NCBI GenBank assembly: GCA_014595895.1
Contig: JABUKB010000001.1
Span: 434,001 to 498,000 of the forward strand
Reading direction: 5' to 3'
Source: Lysinibacillus odysseyi
GTDB taxonomy: Bacteria > Bacillota > Bacilli > Bacillales_A > Planococcaceae
DNA: 64,000 nucleotides
The position numbers and the translations under genes were made by a program. This document shows, one piece after another, positions 16,138 to 24,235 of this stretch; the first letter of the stretch is position 1; every line of letters begins with the position of its first letter. The notes beneath the pieces are model-generated. The model was not told the origin of the DNA. It saw only the letters and a program-made list of their open reading frames with translations, and ran no database searches.

Positions 16138-17317
16138 GAAAAAACTGCTGATTGTTTGTCATAATGTAGCGACGGGTGGCATTCAAAAGGCATTGATTAA
16201 TTTATTAGAAGAGATCAAAGACCAATACGAGATTACGCTGTTTCTATTTAGCAAACACGGGAGTTATGAACAGCAAATACCAGCGCCAATCCGTGTCATC
16301 AAAGCCAATCGTTTTCTGAAACTTCTCGCCATTTCTCAGCGTGAGGCAAAAAAGGAAGGGCTGCTTTTATACGCCTTACGTGCACTGCTCGTCATGTGGA
16401 CGAAATATAAAAGTCATGTACTGCCAATCCGCTTGTTACTCGCTAGCGAACGCAAGCTTACCGGGTATGACGCGGCCATTTCCTATGTGCAAAGTCCGCA
16501 TGACAAGGCATTTTATGGCGGCTGTAATGAATTTGTTTTGCACAATGTCACAGCGGATATGAAAATCGCCTTTATTCACTGCGATTACTTGCGATACGGC
16601 GGTCATACGCTAAAAAATAAAGAGCTCTACTGTCAATTTGACCGCATCGTTACCGTTTCACAAAGTTGTCAGCAGCACTTTCAGGAGGCAATCCCTGACC
16701 TAGCGGCACGGACATCCGTAATCCGTAACTGTCATGCCTATGCATCGATTCAACAACAGGCCCATGCCTTGCCTGTTCACTATAAGGCCAATACTTTTCA
16801 TGTGGTAACGGTAGCGCGTCTAAGTGAAGAAAAGGGGATTGTGCGTGTCATTCCAGTGATATCCCAGTTAAGTAAAGCAGGCTACCGGCTGTGCTGGCAT
16901 ATTATTGGAGACGGTCCGGCACGCCAAGAAATCGAGCAATTGATTGATCATTATGCATTGCAACAGCATATTGTTTTGCATGGTCAACAGTCAAATCCGT
17001 ATCGCTATATGACTCACGCTGATTTGTTGTTAGTTTGTTCTCATCACGAAGCAGCTCCGATGGTCATTGAGGAAGCAAAATGTGTAGGCTTGCCGATTTT
17101 AACAACGAAAACGATGTCTGCTGTGGAAATGGTTACCGCTTCACGTGCAGGTTGGGTATGTGAAAATACGCCAGCATCGATCAAGGAGAAGCTGATGTAC
17201 ATTATAGAGCACCAGTATGAGCTGCTGCCCATCCGCGCCCACTTAAAAAACCAGGCTTACACCAATGAAGAAAGCACACATGCTTTGGCAAAATTGCTGG
17301 GGCGGGCGCCTGTATGA
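16127..17317 (+). CDS. Glycosyltransferase family 4
   Basis: A 396-residue GT4 protein. It has CHNVATGGIQKALINLLEEI near the N-terminus (acceptor side), VTVARLSEEKGIVRVI near residue 227, HIIGDGPARQEIEQLI near 263, VLHGQQSNPYRYM near 285, and the donor-binding ADLLLVCSHHEAAPMVIEEAKCVGLPIL near 300-325 with the typical E-x7-E pattern. ATG 16127 is preferred over GTG 16118 because AGGTG lies just upstream. Both ends overlap neighbours, so the gene is embedded in a tight operon. Donor and linkage cannot be assigned. Confidence 0.85.
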   Translation: MKRKKKLLIVCHNVATGGIQKALINLLEEIKDQYEITLFLFSKHGSYEQQIPAPIRVIKANRFLKLLAISQREAKKEGLLLYALRALLVMWTKYKSHVLPIRLLLASERKLTGYDAAISYVQSPHDKAFYGGCNEFVLHNVTADMKIAFIHCDYLRYGGHTLKNKELYCQFDRIVTVSQSCQQHFQEAIPDLAARTSVIRNCHAYASIQQQAHALPVHYKANTFHVVTVARLSEEKGIVRVIPVISQLSKAGYRLCWHIIGDGPARQEIEQLIDHYALQQHIVLHGQQSNPYRYMTHADLLLVCSHHEAAPMVIEEAKCVGLPILTTKTMSAVEMVTASRAGWVCENTPASIKEKLMYIIEHQYELLPIRAHLKNQAYTNEESTHALAKLLGRAPV

Positions 17318-18618
17318 TGACGGCACGCCAAAGCTTTGTATACTGTGTTGTGCATGTCTCGCTTTTAACAATAGGGCAAGTATCGCAAATGCCAGCATTG
17401 CTGATTGTGAACTTTTTATTATTTATTGTTCTCCTTTGCATGATTCCGCCAGAGCTCTTTATTCCGACCATGCTATTTTATTTGCCCTGGTCTCATGTCA
17501 TGAAGTGGAATGCAGATAGCTATAGCTTTTATACAATCGGCTTTGCCCTATTTTTTGTCGTGCTGATTGTTGTCCATGAGCGGAAGCAAAAGCCTAAATT
17601 ATTTCAGCTCGGGCATCTGGCGGTTATTTGTTCATTGATGGGGTATACGCTACTAGTCCGGCTTTGGCAAGAGCATGCCCCGACGCTAGATTACTGGATG
17701 TTTATGTGGGTTTGTCTCAGTCTGCCCCTGTATCTCCAGCATTACTTTCCAAAAATATCATTTGAACGCTGTGTGTTATTTCTTGCGAGCGGAGTACTGA
17801 CAGCTAGCTTTACCGCCAAATGGTTAATGGAAATCCCGCATATGCAAGCTTACATAGAAGTCACCACATCACCGCTTTTACAAGTTACAAGATGGAGTGG
17901 TTTTTATGGGGATGCCAATTTTTACGCTGCTCACATTTTAGTGGCGATTTGTGGTCTATTGATTCTAATGCTGCAAAAAAACGGAGCAGTTCTTTTCATG
18001 CTATTTGTCGGTGTGGGTTTACTTATATATATAGGCTTATTATCGGTATCGAAAATGTTTATCGTGCTGTTAGCGTTGGTAATAGCGACATGGCTAGTGG
18101 CACTGTTTCGTCAGCGACATCAAGCACTTCATAAAATGCTCATTTACTCGCTTATGGGCTTAAGTATTTTTATTATTACCGTGACCGGCGTCTTTGCAGA
18201 GCAACTTGCGATGTATGCCGCCAGATTTCGAATGGTCAGTGACGTCTCCACATTAACGACTGGACGAAGTGAGATACTGAACGATTATTTACAGTTTTTT
18301 CAAGATAAACCCCTTATGTTGTGGCTAGGTCAAGGTTATACCAATCATTATGTCGCACCGATTACGAGTGCTGCCCACAATACAGGGGTTCAACTACTAT
18401 ACCAATTTGGAATCGTGGGTGTTTTATGCATAGGAGTATGGATTTTGCGGTGTCTCTGGAAGTTGGAAAATAAATCCTTTTCGATAGGAAGCATCGCACT
18501 GGCCATCGCATGCTTTGGTCCGTGGCTGGCACTCGATGTGTTGTTTGCCGATGAGCTGTTTTTAATGACGGTGTTGTTTTTAGTTGGGTATCGAGAGCTG
18601 GCGAGGAGTGAGATGTAA
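17314..18618 (+). CDS. Wzy-like polysaccharide polymerase (O-antigen ligase fold)
   Basis: Integral membrane protein of 434 residues with roughly ten hydrophobic segments and little sequence conservation, as usual for Wzy. Near residue 195 it has RWSGFYGDANFYA, and around 355 AHNTGVQLLYQFGIVG, matching the conserved small motifs of the O-antigen ligase/polymerase family; the long external loop lies between. It should join repeat units on the outer face of the membrane. It starts at ATG 17314, overlapping the TGA of the upstream glycosyltransferase in an ATGA arrangement, and the flippase gene follows after four bases. Confidence 0.82.
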   Translation: MMTARQSFVYCVVHVSLLTIGQVSQMPALLIVNFLLFIVLLCMIPPELFIPTMLFYLPWSHVMKWNADSYSFYTIGFALFFVVLIVVHERKQKPKLFQLGHLAVICSLMGYTLLVRLWQEHAPTLDYWMFMWVCLSLPLYLQHYFPKISFERCVLFLASGVLTASFTAKWLMEIPHMQAYIEVTTSPLLQVTRWSGFYGDANFYAAHILVAICGLLILMLQKNGAVLFMLFVGVGLLIYIGLLSVSKMFIVLLALVIATWLVALFRQRHQALHKMLIYSLMGLSIFIITVTGVFAEQLAMYAARFRMVSDVSTLTTGRSEILNDYLQFFQDKPLMLWLGQGYTNHYVAPITSAAHNTGVQLLYQFGIVGVLCIGVWILRCLWKLENKSFSIGSIALAIACFGPWLALDVLFADELFLMTVLFLVGYRELARSEM

Positions 18619-18622
18619 GGTG

Positions 18623-20074
18623 ATGCGTAGGCAAATTTTTTATAATTTGCTATGGAAGCTGCTCGAACGCGGCGGGACGCAAGGGATACAACTTGTTGTC
18701 ATGCTTGTACTCACAAGGCTGTTATTGCCTGAAGATTACGGCATCATGGCGGTGGTCATTATTTTTGTGAGTACAGCGACGCTCCTAGTAGATAGCGGAT
18801 TTTACGATGCACTTGTCCAGAAGGAAAATGCCGATGATACCGATTTTTCTTCTGTATTTTATATCAATATTCTATTCGCTCTTTGTTTATATAGTGTGCT
18901 TTTTATAACAGCACCATGGGTTGCCTTGTTTTTTGAAGAACCCAGTATGACGGGTACGCTGCGTGTGGCGGGAATTGCACTCCTGTTTAGCGCATGCAAT
19001 ATTGTACAGCAAGTCATTATTGCACGGGCGATGCAGTTTAAAAAACTGTTCATGAGTAGCATACTAGCGGTCGTATTTTCTGGAGCGATGGGTTTATTTT
19101 TAGCATATGCAGGCTATGGCGTATGGGCACTAGTTGCCCAGCAATTAATTAGTCAATGCACGATGACGGTATGTTTGTGGTTATTTGTAAGGTGGCGTCC
19201 TCTTCTCGTTTATTCCCACGAAAGAATCAGGGCGCTCTTTTTCTATAGTTGGAAGCTTGTGGCTTCTACCTTTATATACAATTTTTATACGCACGGGCAA
19301 AGCTTTATCATCGGAAAAATATTCGGTCAAGGGATGCTAGGTTTTTATAATCGCGGGATGCTTCTGCCTAATATTTTAGTATCCAATATAAATGGCTCGA
19401 TTCAGGCGGTAATGTTTCCGGCATTAGCAGCCCAACAGCGAAACCCTCAGCGCGTCAAGGAAATGACACGGCGAGCCATTGTAACGAGTTCCTTCTTCTT
19501 GTTTCCGGTGATGGCAGGCTTAGCTGTCATTGCCGAGCCGCTCGTATCTGTCCTCTTTACTGAGAAATGGCTGCCGATGGTACCGTTTTTGCAATTGTTT
19601 TGTCTTTATTATGCATTGTGGACGATAGACGCTGCCAATTTGCATGTCATCAAAGCATTAGGTCATAGCACTACCTTTTTAAAACTAGAAATAGTGAAAT
19701 GTATAACGGGAATCGTGCTAGTAGTTGTGTTGCTACCATTTGGTATATATGCAATGGCTATCGGCGTAGTCGTCAACCGCATCATTTCAACAGTGATTGA
19801 TGCTTGGCCAAATAGTCGCTATATTCAGTATCATTTCACTGAGCAGCTAAAAGATGTACTGCCAATTTTACTGTTAACAACGTTGATGGGTGGATGCATC
19901 GCTAGTTTGCGCTTATTTTCATTGCCAGATCTGATGCTGCTACCGTTACAAATAGGAGTTGGTACTGTTGTTTACTGGAGCTTAGCACGACTTTTTCGCG
20001 TGGAATGTTATATGTATGTGCGTCTTCATGTAGCAAACCTGTTAAAGCGTCGAAAGGATAAGGCAATTATCTAA
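18623..20074 (+). CDS. Wzx-type polysaccharide flippase (MOP superfamily)
   Basis: A 483-residue transporter with about 12-14 predicted membrane helices that should flip undecaprenyl-linked repeat units across the membrane. The N-terminus NLLWKLLERGGTQGIQLVVM with LTRLLLPEDYGIMAV is typical of the WzxC/TuaB-like branch of polysaccharide exporters. FYNRGMLLPNIL near residue 250 is also conserved there. ATG 18623 is the best start by family alignment; an open frame extends 13 codons upstream, but the region lacks a better site. The gene stands between the polymerase and the ATP-grasp gene. Confidence 0.9.
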   Translation: MRRQIFYNLLWKLLERGGTQGIQLVVMLVLTRLLLPEDYGIMAVVIIFVSTATLLVDSGFYDALVQKENADDTDFSSVFYINILFALCLYSVLFITAPWVALFFEEPSMTGTLRVAGIALLFSACNIVQQVIIARAMQFKKLFMSSILAVVFSGAMGLFLAYAGYGVWALVAQQLISQCTMTVCLWLFVRWRPLLVYSHERIRALFFYSWKLVASTFIYNFYTHGQSFIIGKIFGQGMLGFYNRGMLLPNILVSNINGSIQAVMFPALAAQQRNPQRVKEMTRRAIVTSSFFLFPVMAGLAVIAEPLVSVLFTEKWLPMVPFLQLFCLYYALWTIDAANLHVIKALGHSTTFLKLEIVKCITGIVLVVVLLPFGIYAMAIGVVVNRIISTVIDAWPNSRYIQYHFTEQLKDVLPILLLTTLMGGCIASLRLFSLPDLMLLPLQIGVGTVVYWSLARLFRVECYMYVRLHVANLLKRRKDKAII

Positions 20075-20093
20075 AAATAGGAGTGTTAGTAGC

Positions 20094-21323
20094 ATGAAAA
20101 AAATTTTAATGCTTGGTGGTGCGCAGGCCCAGCTATCTGCGATCAAGAAGGCCAGAGAGATGGGGCACACCGTCATTGTCTGCGATCGACATCGTCAAAA
20201 TCCAGGTCAATATATGGCACATGACTATTATCCGATCAGCACTACGGATAAGGAAGCTGTAATGCAGTTAGCACAGCAGCTTTCTATTGACGGCATTATG
20301 TGCTATGCAGCTGATTCGGGGGCCCCTACGGTTGCTTATGTAGCAAAAGAGTTAGGATTAGCAGGCAATCCGGAAACGGCGGTTGCAGTTTTAACAAATA
20401 AAGAAAGGTTTCGCGCGTTTCAGCAACAGGCGGGTCTTCCCACGCCAAAAGCGAAAGGCTACGGGACATTCGAAGAGGCAGCTGCAGATATAGAGAATTT
20501 TGTATTTCCTATTATGATTAAACCAGTCGATGCAGGTGGTAGTAAGGGGGTAGCGAAATTGGAAGATCCCGCTGAGCTTGCTGCCAGGGTAGAAGAAGCG
20601 TTATTGCATTCGAAAGTAAAACGTTTTTTGTTGGAGGAATATATCGATAGCCCGTTTCCGCATATAGGGGGCGATGGTTTTTCAGTAGACGGTCGACTCT
20701 TATTTTGCAGCCTATCAAATGAATATTTTTCTACCGGGCGCCCCAATCCCTTTGTGTCCATTTTAGCAACTTGGCCTTCTATCTTGCCGGCCCGACTACA
20801 GAAAAAGGTACAGCAAGAAATTCAAAAATGCATTACCTTGCTTGATATGAGGACAGGAGCCTACAATTTTGATATCCGTATCGGGCATGATGAACAGGTG
20901 TATTTAATTGAGGTGGCACCAAGAAATGGCGGGTCCTGGAATCCTGAAACCATTAACTATGCGACCGGTGTTGATTTAATCCGTTATTCGATTCGTGCAG
21001 CGTTGGGTGAGGATTGCCGGGATTTAGAGCCGGCAGAGGTCGAGGGCTACTGGGCGAGTTTTGTATTGCATAGTGCCAAAACCGGGCGTTTGCAGGGAGT
21101 GCAGATCGAGCCAATTTTTCAACCGCATGTCATCGAGCAAGAATGGGATCTACAACTAGGAGATACCGTATGCGACCTATCAGGACCACAAGACAAGTTA
21201 GGCACTATGATATTGCGTTTTGATTCTGCTAGAGAAATGCAAGCCTATATGGTGAATCACTCCCAATGGGTGAAGCTGCAAGTTTATGAGGAGGGGCAGC
21301 GATGGCACAAGCAATTGACCTAG
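20094..21323 (+). CDS. ATP-grasp carboxylate ligase of unknown substrate
   Basis: A 409-residue ATP-grasp protein. The pre-ATP-grasp part has ILMLGGAQAQLSAIKKARE at the N-terminus; the ATP-binding core has NKERFRAFQQQAGLPTPKA near residue 103, PIMIKPVDAGGSKGV near 140, LLEEYI near 180, and EVAPRNGGSWNP near 278 carrying metal ligands. Such enzymes join a carboxylate to an amine or thiol through an acyl phosphate. In an EPS locus the likely roles are linking an amino acid to a sugar or making a modified precursor, but neither is shown. AGGAGTG precedes ATG 20094. Its 3' end overlaps the Wzz-like gene by 22 bases, so it belongs to the operon. Confidence 0.75.
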   Translation: MKKILMLGGAQAQLSAIKKAREMGHTVIVCDRHRQNPGQYMAHDYYPISTTDKEAVMQLAQQLSIDGIMCYAADSGAPTVAYVAKELGLAGNPETAVAVLTNKERFRAFQQQAGLPTPKAKGYGTFEEAAADIENFVFPIMIKPVDAGGSKGVAKLEDPAELAARVEEALLHSKVKRFLLEEYIDSPFPHIGGDGFSVDGRLLFCSLSNEYFSTGRPNPFVSILATWPSILPARLQKKVQQEIQKCITLLDMRTGAYNFDIRIGHDEQVYLIEVAPRNGGSWNPETINYATGVDLIRYSIRAALGEDCRDLEPAEVEGYWASFVLHSAKTGRLQGVQIEPIFQPHVIEQEWDLQLGDTVCDLSGPQDKLGTMILRFDSAREMQAYMVNHSQWVKLQVYEEGQRWHKQLT

Positions 21324-22018
21324 GTCAGCTGTTACAAATCATTAAAAAACGTTTATGGCTTATTATGGCACTCGTCATTTTAGCGAGTATTAGCGGGATG
21401 ATTATAAATAATTATGTCATCACGCCTATATACGAAGCCAGAACGCAAGTGTTAGTCAATCTGAAAAATAGTGAAGAGCCATATTCCTGGACGCAAATGG
21501 AAACCGAGCTGCAGCTAATTAATACGTACAATGTCATTATGACGACGCCGCTTGTTTTAGATCAAGTAATCCGTCAACTAGATCTGTCATTAACGGATAA
21601 ACAGCTTGCCAGTAAAATAGAAATTAAAACTGAAAGTGAATCGAAAGTGATTAATATAATCGTGCAGGATGAAAAGTATGAAAAAGCAGTAGCAATAGCG
21701 AATAAAGTTGCCGAAGTGTTCCAAAAAGAAATTCGTAATATTATGGATGTGGATAATATTACGATTTTATCAGCTGCCACAATCCGGGATCAACCGGCAC
21801 CCGTGACACCTAATAAAGCAATCAATATGAGTATCGCTCTGCTGATAGGATTGGCGTTAGGCTTGGCGATCACATTTTTACTGGAAGCGATGGATAAGAC
21901 GGTCAAAACGGAAAAGGATGTAGAAGAGATATTGGATTTACCGGTAATGGGGCTTGTTGGAGTAATTAACATCGAAACCAAGACGAAAAAGCTGAGGAGG
22001 AAACCTCGTGTTTCATAA
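21302..22018 (+). CDS. Wzz/CapA-like chain-length and kinase modulator, YwqC/TkmA family
   Basis: Membrane adaptor of 238 residues with helices at about 18-38 and 178-200 and an external middle part. PVTPNKAINMSIALLIGLALG before the second helix is the conserved proline-rich motif of the Wzz family. The cytoplasmic C-terminal tail should activate the tyrosine kinase encoded next. GAGGAGGGG precedes ATG 21302, inside the ATP-grasp gene; the 3' end overlaps the kinase gene by 11 bases. Confidence 0.92.
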   Translation: MAQAIDLGQLLQIIKKRLWLIMALVILASISGMIINNYVITPIYEARTQVLVNLKNSEEPYSWTQMETELQLINTYNVIMTTPLVLDQVIRQLDLSLTDKQLASKIEIKTESESKVINIIVQDEKYEKAVAIANKVAEVFQKEIRNIMDVDNITILSAATIRDQPAPVTPNKAINMSIALLIGLALGLAITFLLEAMDKTVKTEKDVEEILDLPVMGLVGVINIETKTKKLRRKPRVS

Positions 22019-22691
22019 AAAAAATGATACAACTGCTCGCCAGCTTATTACGGTTTCCGATACAAAATCACTTATCTCCGAGCAATTCCGCACGATTCGG
22101 ACAAATATTACGTATGCAAGACCAGATGTTGAGCTAAAAACGATTTTAATTACATCGACCTCACCGGGAGAAGGAAAATCCACAAATGCCGCTAATTTAG
22201 CAGTTGTCTTCGCACAGGAAGGGAAGCGCGTGCTCTTGATTGATGCAGATATGCGGAAGCCTACGCTACATGCTGCATTCGATTATTTCAATGTTGTTGG
22301 CTTATCGAGCGTGCTCACGAATAAAAGTAAGCTGACTGAAGCGATTCGTGAATCTCCCATTATGGGCTTGTGGATATTAACAAGTGGTTCAATCCCTCCA
22401 AATCCTGCTGAACTTCTAGCGTCACAAGTGATGGAGGAGACGCTTCGCCAGACGAAAGAGCTGTTTGATATCATTATTTTAGACGCGCCGCCGTTATTAT
22501 CCGTAACCGATGCACAGATTTTATCGCATCTCTGCGATGGCACACTATTAATTGCGCATGCAGCCCGCACAGAGAAAGAAGCACTGGTAAAGGCAAAGAC
22601 GATGCTCATGAATTCGCAGGCGACGATTTTAGGCGTGGTGCTCAATCACTATAAAACATCGCGTCGCCATAAGGGAGATTATTACTACTAA
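22008..22691 (+). CDS. Bacterial tyrosine kinase (BY-kinase), CapB/YwqD family
   Basis: Cytoplasmic autokinase that regulates polysaccharide polymerisation and export. Its 227 residues contain the Walker A motif TSTSPGEGKST near residue 48, Walker A' LLIDADMRKP near 76, Walker B IIILDAPP near 157 and a short C-terminal tyrosine cluster GDYYY. The EQFRTIRTNI segment near residue 25 mediates ring assembly in relatives. GTG 22008 follows GAGGAGG and overlaps the modulator gene. The cognate PHP phosphatase is probably the first gene of the locus at 1880. No terminator is evident after it, so some transcripts may continue into ymdB. Confidence 0.94.
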   Translation: MFHKKNDTTARQLITVSDTKSLISEQFRTIRTNITYARPDVELKTILITSTSPGEGKSTNAANLAVVFAQEGKRVLLIDADMRKPTLHAAFDYFNVVGLSSVLTNKSKLTEAIRESPIMGLWILTSGSIPPNPAELLASQVMEETLRQTKELFDIIILDAPPLLSVTDAQILSHLCDGTLLIAHAARTEKEALVKAKTMLMNSQATILGVVLNHYKTSRRHKGDYYY

Positions 22692-22699
22692 GTGTCGAT

Positions 22700-22728
22700 T
22701 TGCGTTCTAAAACGGGTCAATGTAAAAT
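22700..22728 (+). promoter_or_regulatory. Candidate sigma-A promoter of ymdB
   Basis: TTGCGT (22700-22705) and TAAAAT (22723-22728) are spaced by 17 bases. It would give ymdB its own start after the EPS locus. The -35 box is a poor match (3 of 6), so confidence is limited. Confidence 0.35.
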
Positions 22729-22762
22729 GGAGGTGACGGAAAAGAAAGTGTGGTTTTTATAG

Positions 22763-23560
22763 ATGAAAGTATTATTTATCGGTGATATTGTCGGGTCTAT
22801 TGGGCGCGACGCAGTGGAAAAATATTTGCCGCGTTTAAAGAAAAAATACGGGATTGATGTGGTGATTGCCAACGGCGAAAATGCAGCAGCAGGGCGCGGC
22901 ATTACGCGTGGCATTTATGATGATTTATTGCAAATGGGTGTAGATATCATCACGATGGGGAACCACACATGGGATAATAAAGATATTTTTGATTTTATCG
23001 ACGATGCAGATTATTTAATTCGTCCGGCTAATTTCTCTGCAGACGCACCAGGACGAGGAATGGCGACTGTGACAAAAAACGGAGTGACGATTTCTGTCAT
23101 TAACTTGCATGGTCGTGTCTTTTTACCGCCACATGAAGACCCATTTGCGATGGCAGATCAGCTTGTCGCAGAGGCAAAAGAAATTTCTCCTATTGTATTT
23201 GTAGATTTCCATGCGGAAGCGACGAGCGAGAAAATTGCGCTCGGTTGGCATCTGGACGGTCGCGCATCGGTTGTTGTCGGTACGCATACGCACGTTCAAA
23301 CAGCAGATAACCGGATTTATCCGGGCGGTACGGCGTATATTACCGATGTTGGCATGACTGGTCCATACGATGAAATTTTAGGAATGAAAAAGGAAAGTGT
23401 TATCTATAAGTTCCAAACGAATATGCCGACGCGTTTTGAGGTACCGAAAAGCGGTCGTGACGTCCTAAGCGGCTTCTTTATTGAGATTGATGACAAAACA
23501 GGGAAAGCCATTCGCCAAGAACGTGTGTTGATTAATGAAGACAATCCGTTTGCAGGATAA
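22763..23560 (+). CDS. ymdB: YmdB-type metallophosphoesterase (cyclic nucleotide phosphodiesterase)
   Basis: Member of the TIGR00282 family; B. subtilis YmdB hydrolyses 2',3'-cyclic nucleotides and influences biofilm and nanotube formation. In 265 residues it has GDIVGSIGRDAVE at residue 7, ANGENAAAGRG near 37, MGNHTWDN near 66, DFHAEATSEK near 151 and GTHTHVQTADN near 173, the metal-binding set of calcineurin-like phosphoesterases. The upstream signal is odd: GGAGGTGA lies 27 bases before the ATG and drives an 11-codon frame (22727-22762) whose TAG abuts ATG 22763, so translation may depend on re-initiation. Confidence 0.95.
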   Translation: MKVLFIGDIVGSIGRDAVEKYLPRLKKKYGIDVVIANGENAAAGRGITRGIYDDLLQMGVDIITMGNHTWDNKDIFDFIDDADYLIRPANFSADAPGRGMATVTKNGVTISVINLHGRVFLPPHEDPFAMADQLVAEAKEISPIVFVDFHAEATSEKIALGWHLDGRASVVVGTHTHVQTADNRIYPGGTAYITDVGMTGPYDEILGMKKESVIYKFQTNMPTRFEVPKSGRDVLSGFFIEIDDKTGKAIRQERVLINEDNPFAG

Positions 23561-23683
23561 CAAGAAGACAGTTTTTCTTTATTTTTTTCATAAGAACGAT
23601 GTCTATTGAATTACTACAGTGCATACACTCTATTACCGGACAACATTTTGTTAGCCGTAAAGAAACTAGAGGAGGAAATAGCT

Positions 23684-23950
23684 GTGGATTCATTGAAAGT
23701 ATCATCTCGTTCTAATCCAAATTCGGTAGCAGGGGCACTTGTGGCAGTCATTCGAGAACAAGGGTATGTGGAAATGCAAGCGGTGGGGGCAGGCGCACTC
23801 AATCAAGCGGTGAAAGCAGTCGCGATTGCAAGAGGTTTTGTCGCACCAAGCGGTACAGATTTAATATGTGCCCCAGCTTTTGCGGATATTACGATTGCAG
23901 GGGAAGATCGTACCGCACTAAAGTTAGTAGTAGAAAAGCGTAGCCGTTAA
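23684..23950 (+). CDS. spoVS: Stage V sporulation protein S
   Basis: Small Alba-fold protein needed for normal spore development in B. subtilis. The 88-residue product contains the almost invariant stretches NPNSVAGAL, GAGALNQAVKAVAIARGFVA and DITIAGEDRTALKL. GTG 23684 is the start: GGAGGA lies 8 bases upstream and the product then has the usual length; the frame is open for 26 more codons upstream, without a ribosome binding site. It follows ymdB as in B. subtilis and ends at a strong terminator. Confidence 0.95.
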   Translation: MDSLKVSSRSNPNSVAGALVAVIREQGYVEMQAVGAGALNQAVKAVAIARGFVAPSGTDLICAPAFADITIAGEDRTALKLVVEKRSR

Positions 23951-23970
23951 GTTTACTTATAAAATGGTTG

Positions 23971-23999
23971 AACCGGTCACAACGAGTGACCGGTTTTTT
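23971..23999 (+). terminator. Terminator after spoVS
   Basis: AACCGGTCAC (23971-23980) pairs perfectly with GTGACCGGTT (23986-23995), followed by six T residues. Confidence 0.92.
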
Positions 24000-24235
24000 G
24001 TATGTAATAGAAAATTTTTTAATAGGTTGTAGGTATCCAACACTTTTACTAGCATAGAAAAATTTTTTCTAGTATTCTCTCCGTAAAAAATTAGTCGCAC
24101 AATTGAAGTCTCCCTTTCTTTTTCAGCCTTAGGTCTGAAATTATTGTGAATACTGTGATTTTCCTTCTTCTCTGCTTGGAATTCGTGGTAAACTGATGTA
24201 GGAAATTTATATATAAATATTAGGGAGTGTTGAAT

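Noticed and set aside
2679-22691. tRNA, transposase or integrase genes marking the EPS locus as a mobile island
   Set aside because: None seen in the locus or at its borders; only repeat fragments and a pseudogene at the left side.
24040-24140. Inverted repeats TTTCAG/CTGAAA and TAGAAAAA/TTTTTCTA upstream of the oxidoreductase operon
   Set aside because: Short AT-rich repeats without spacing typical of a known operator or terminator.
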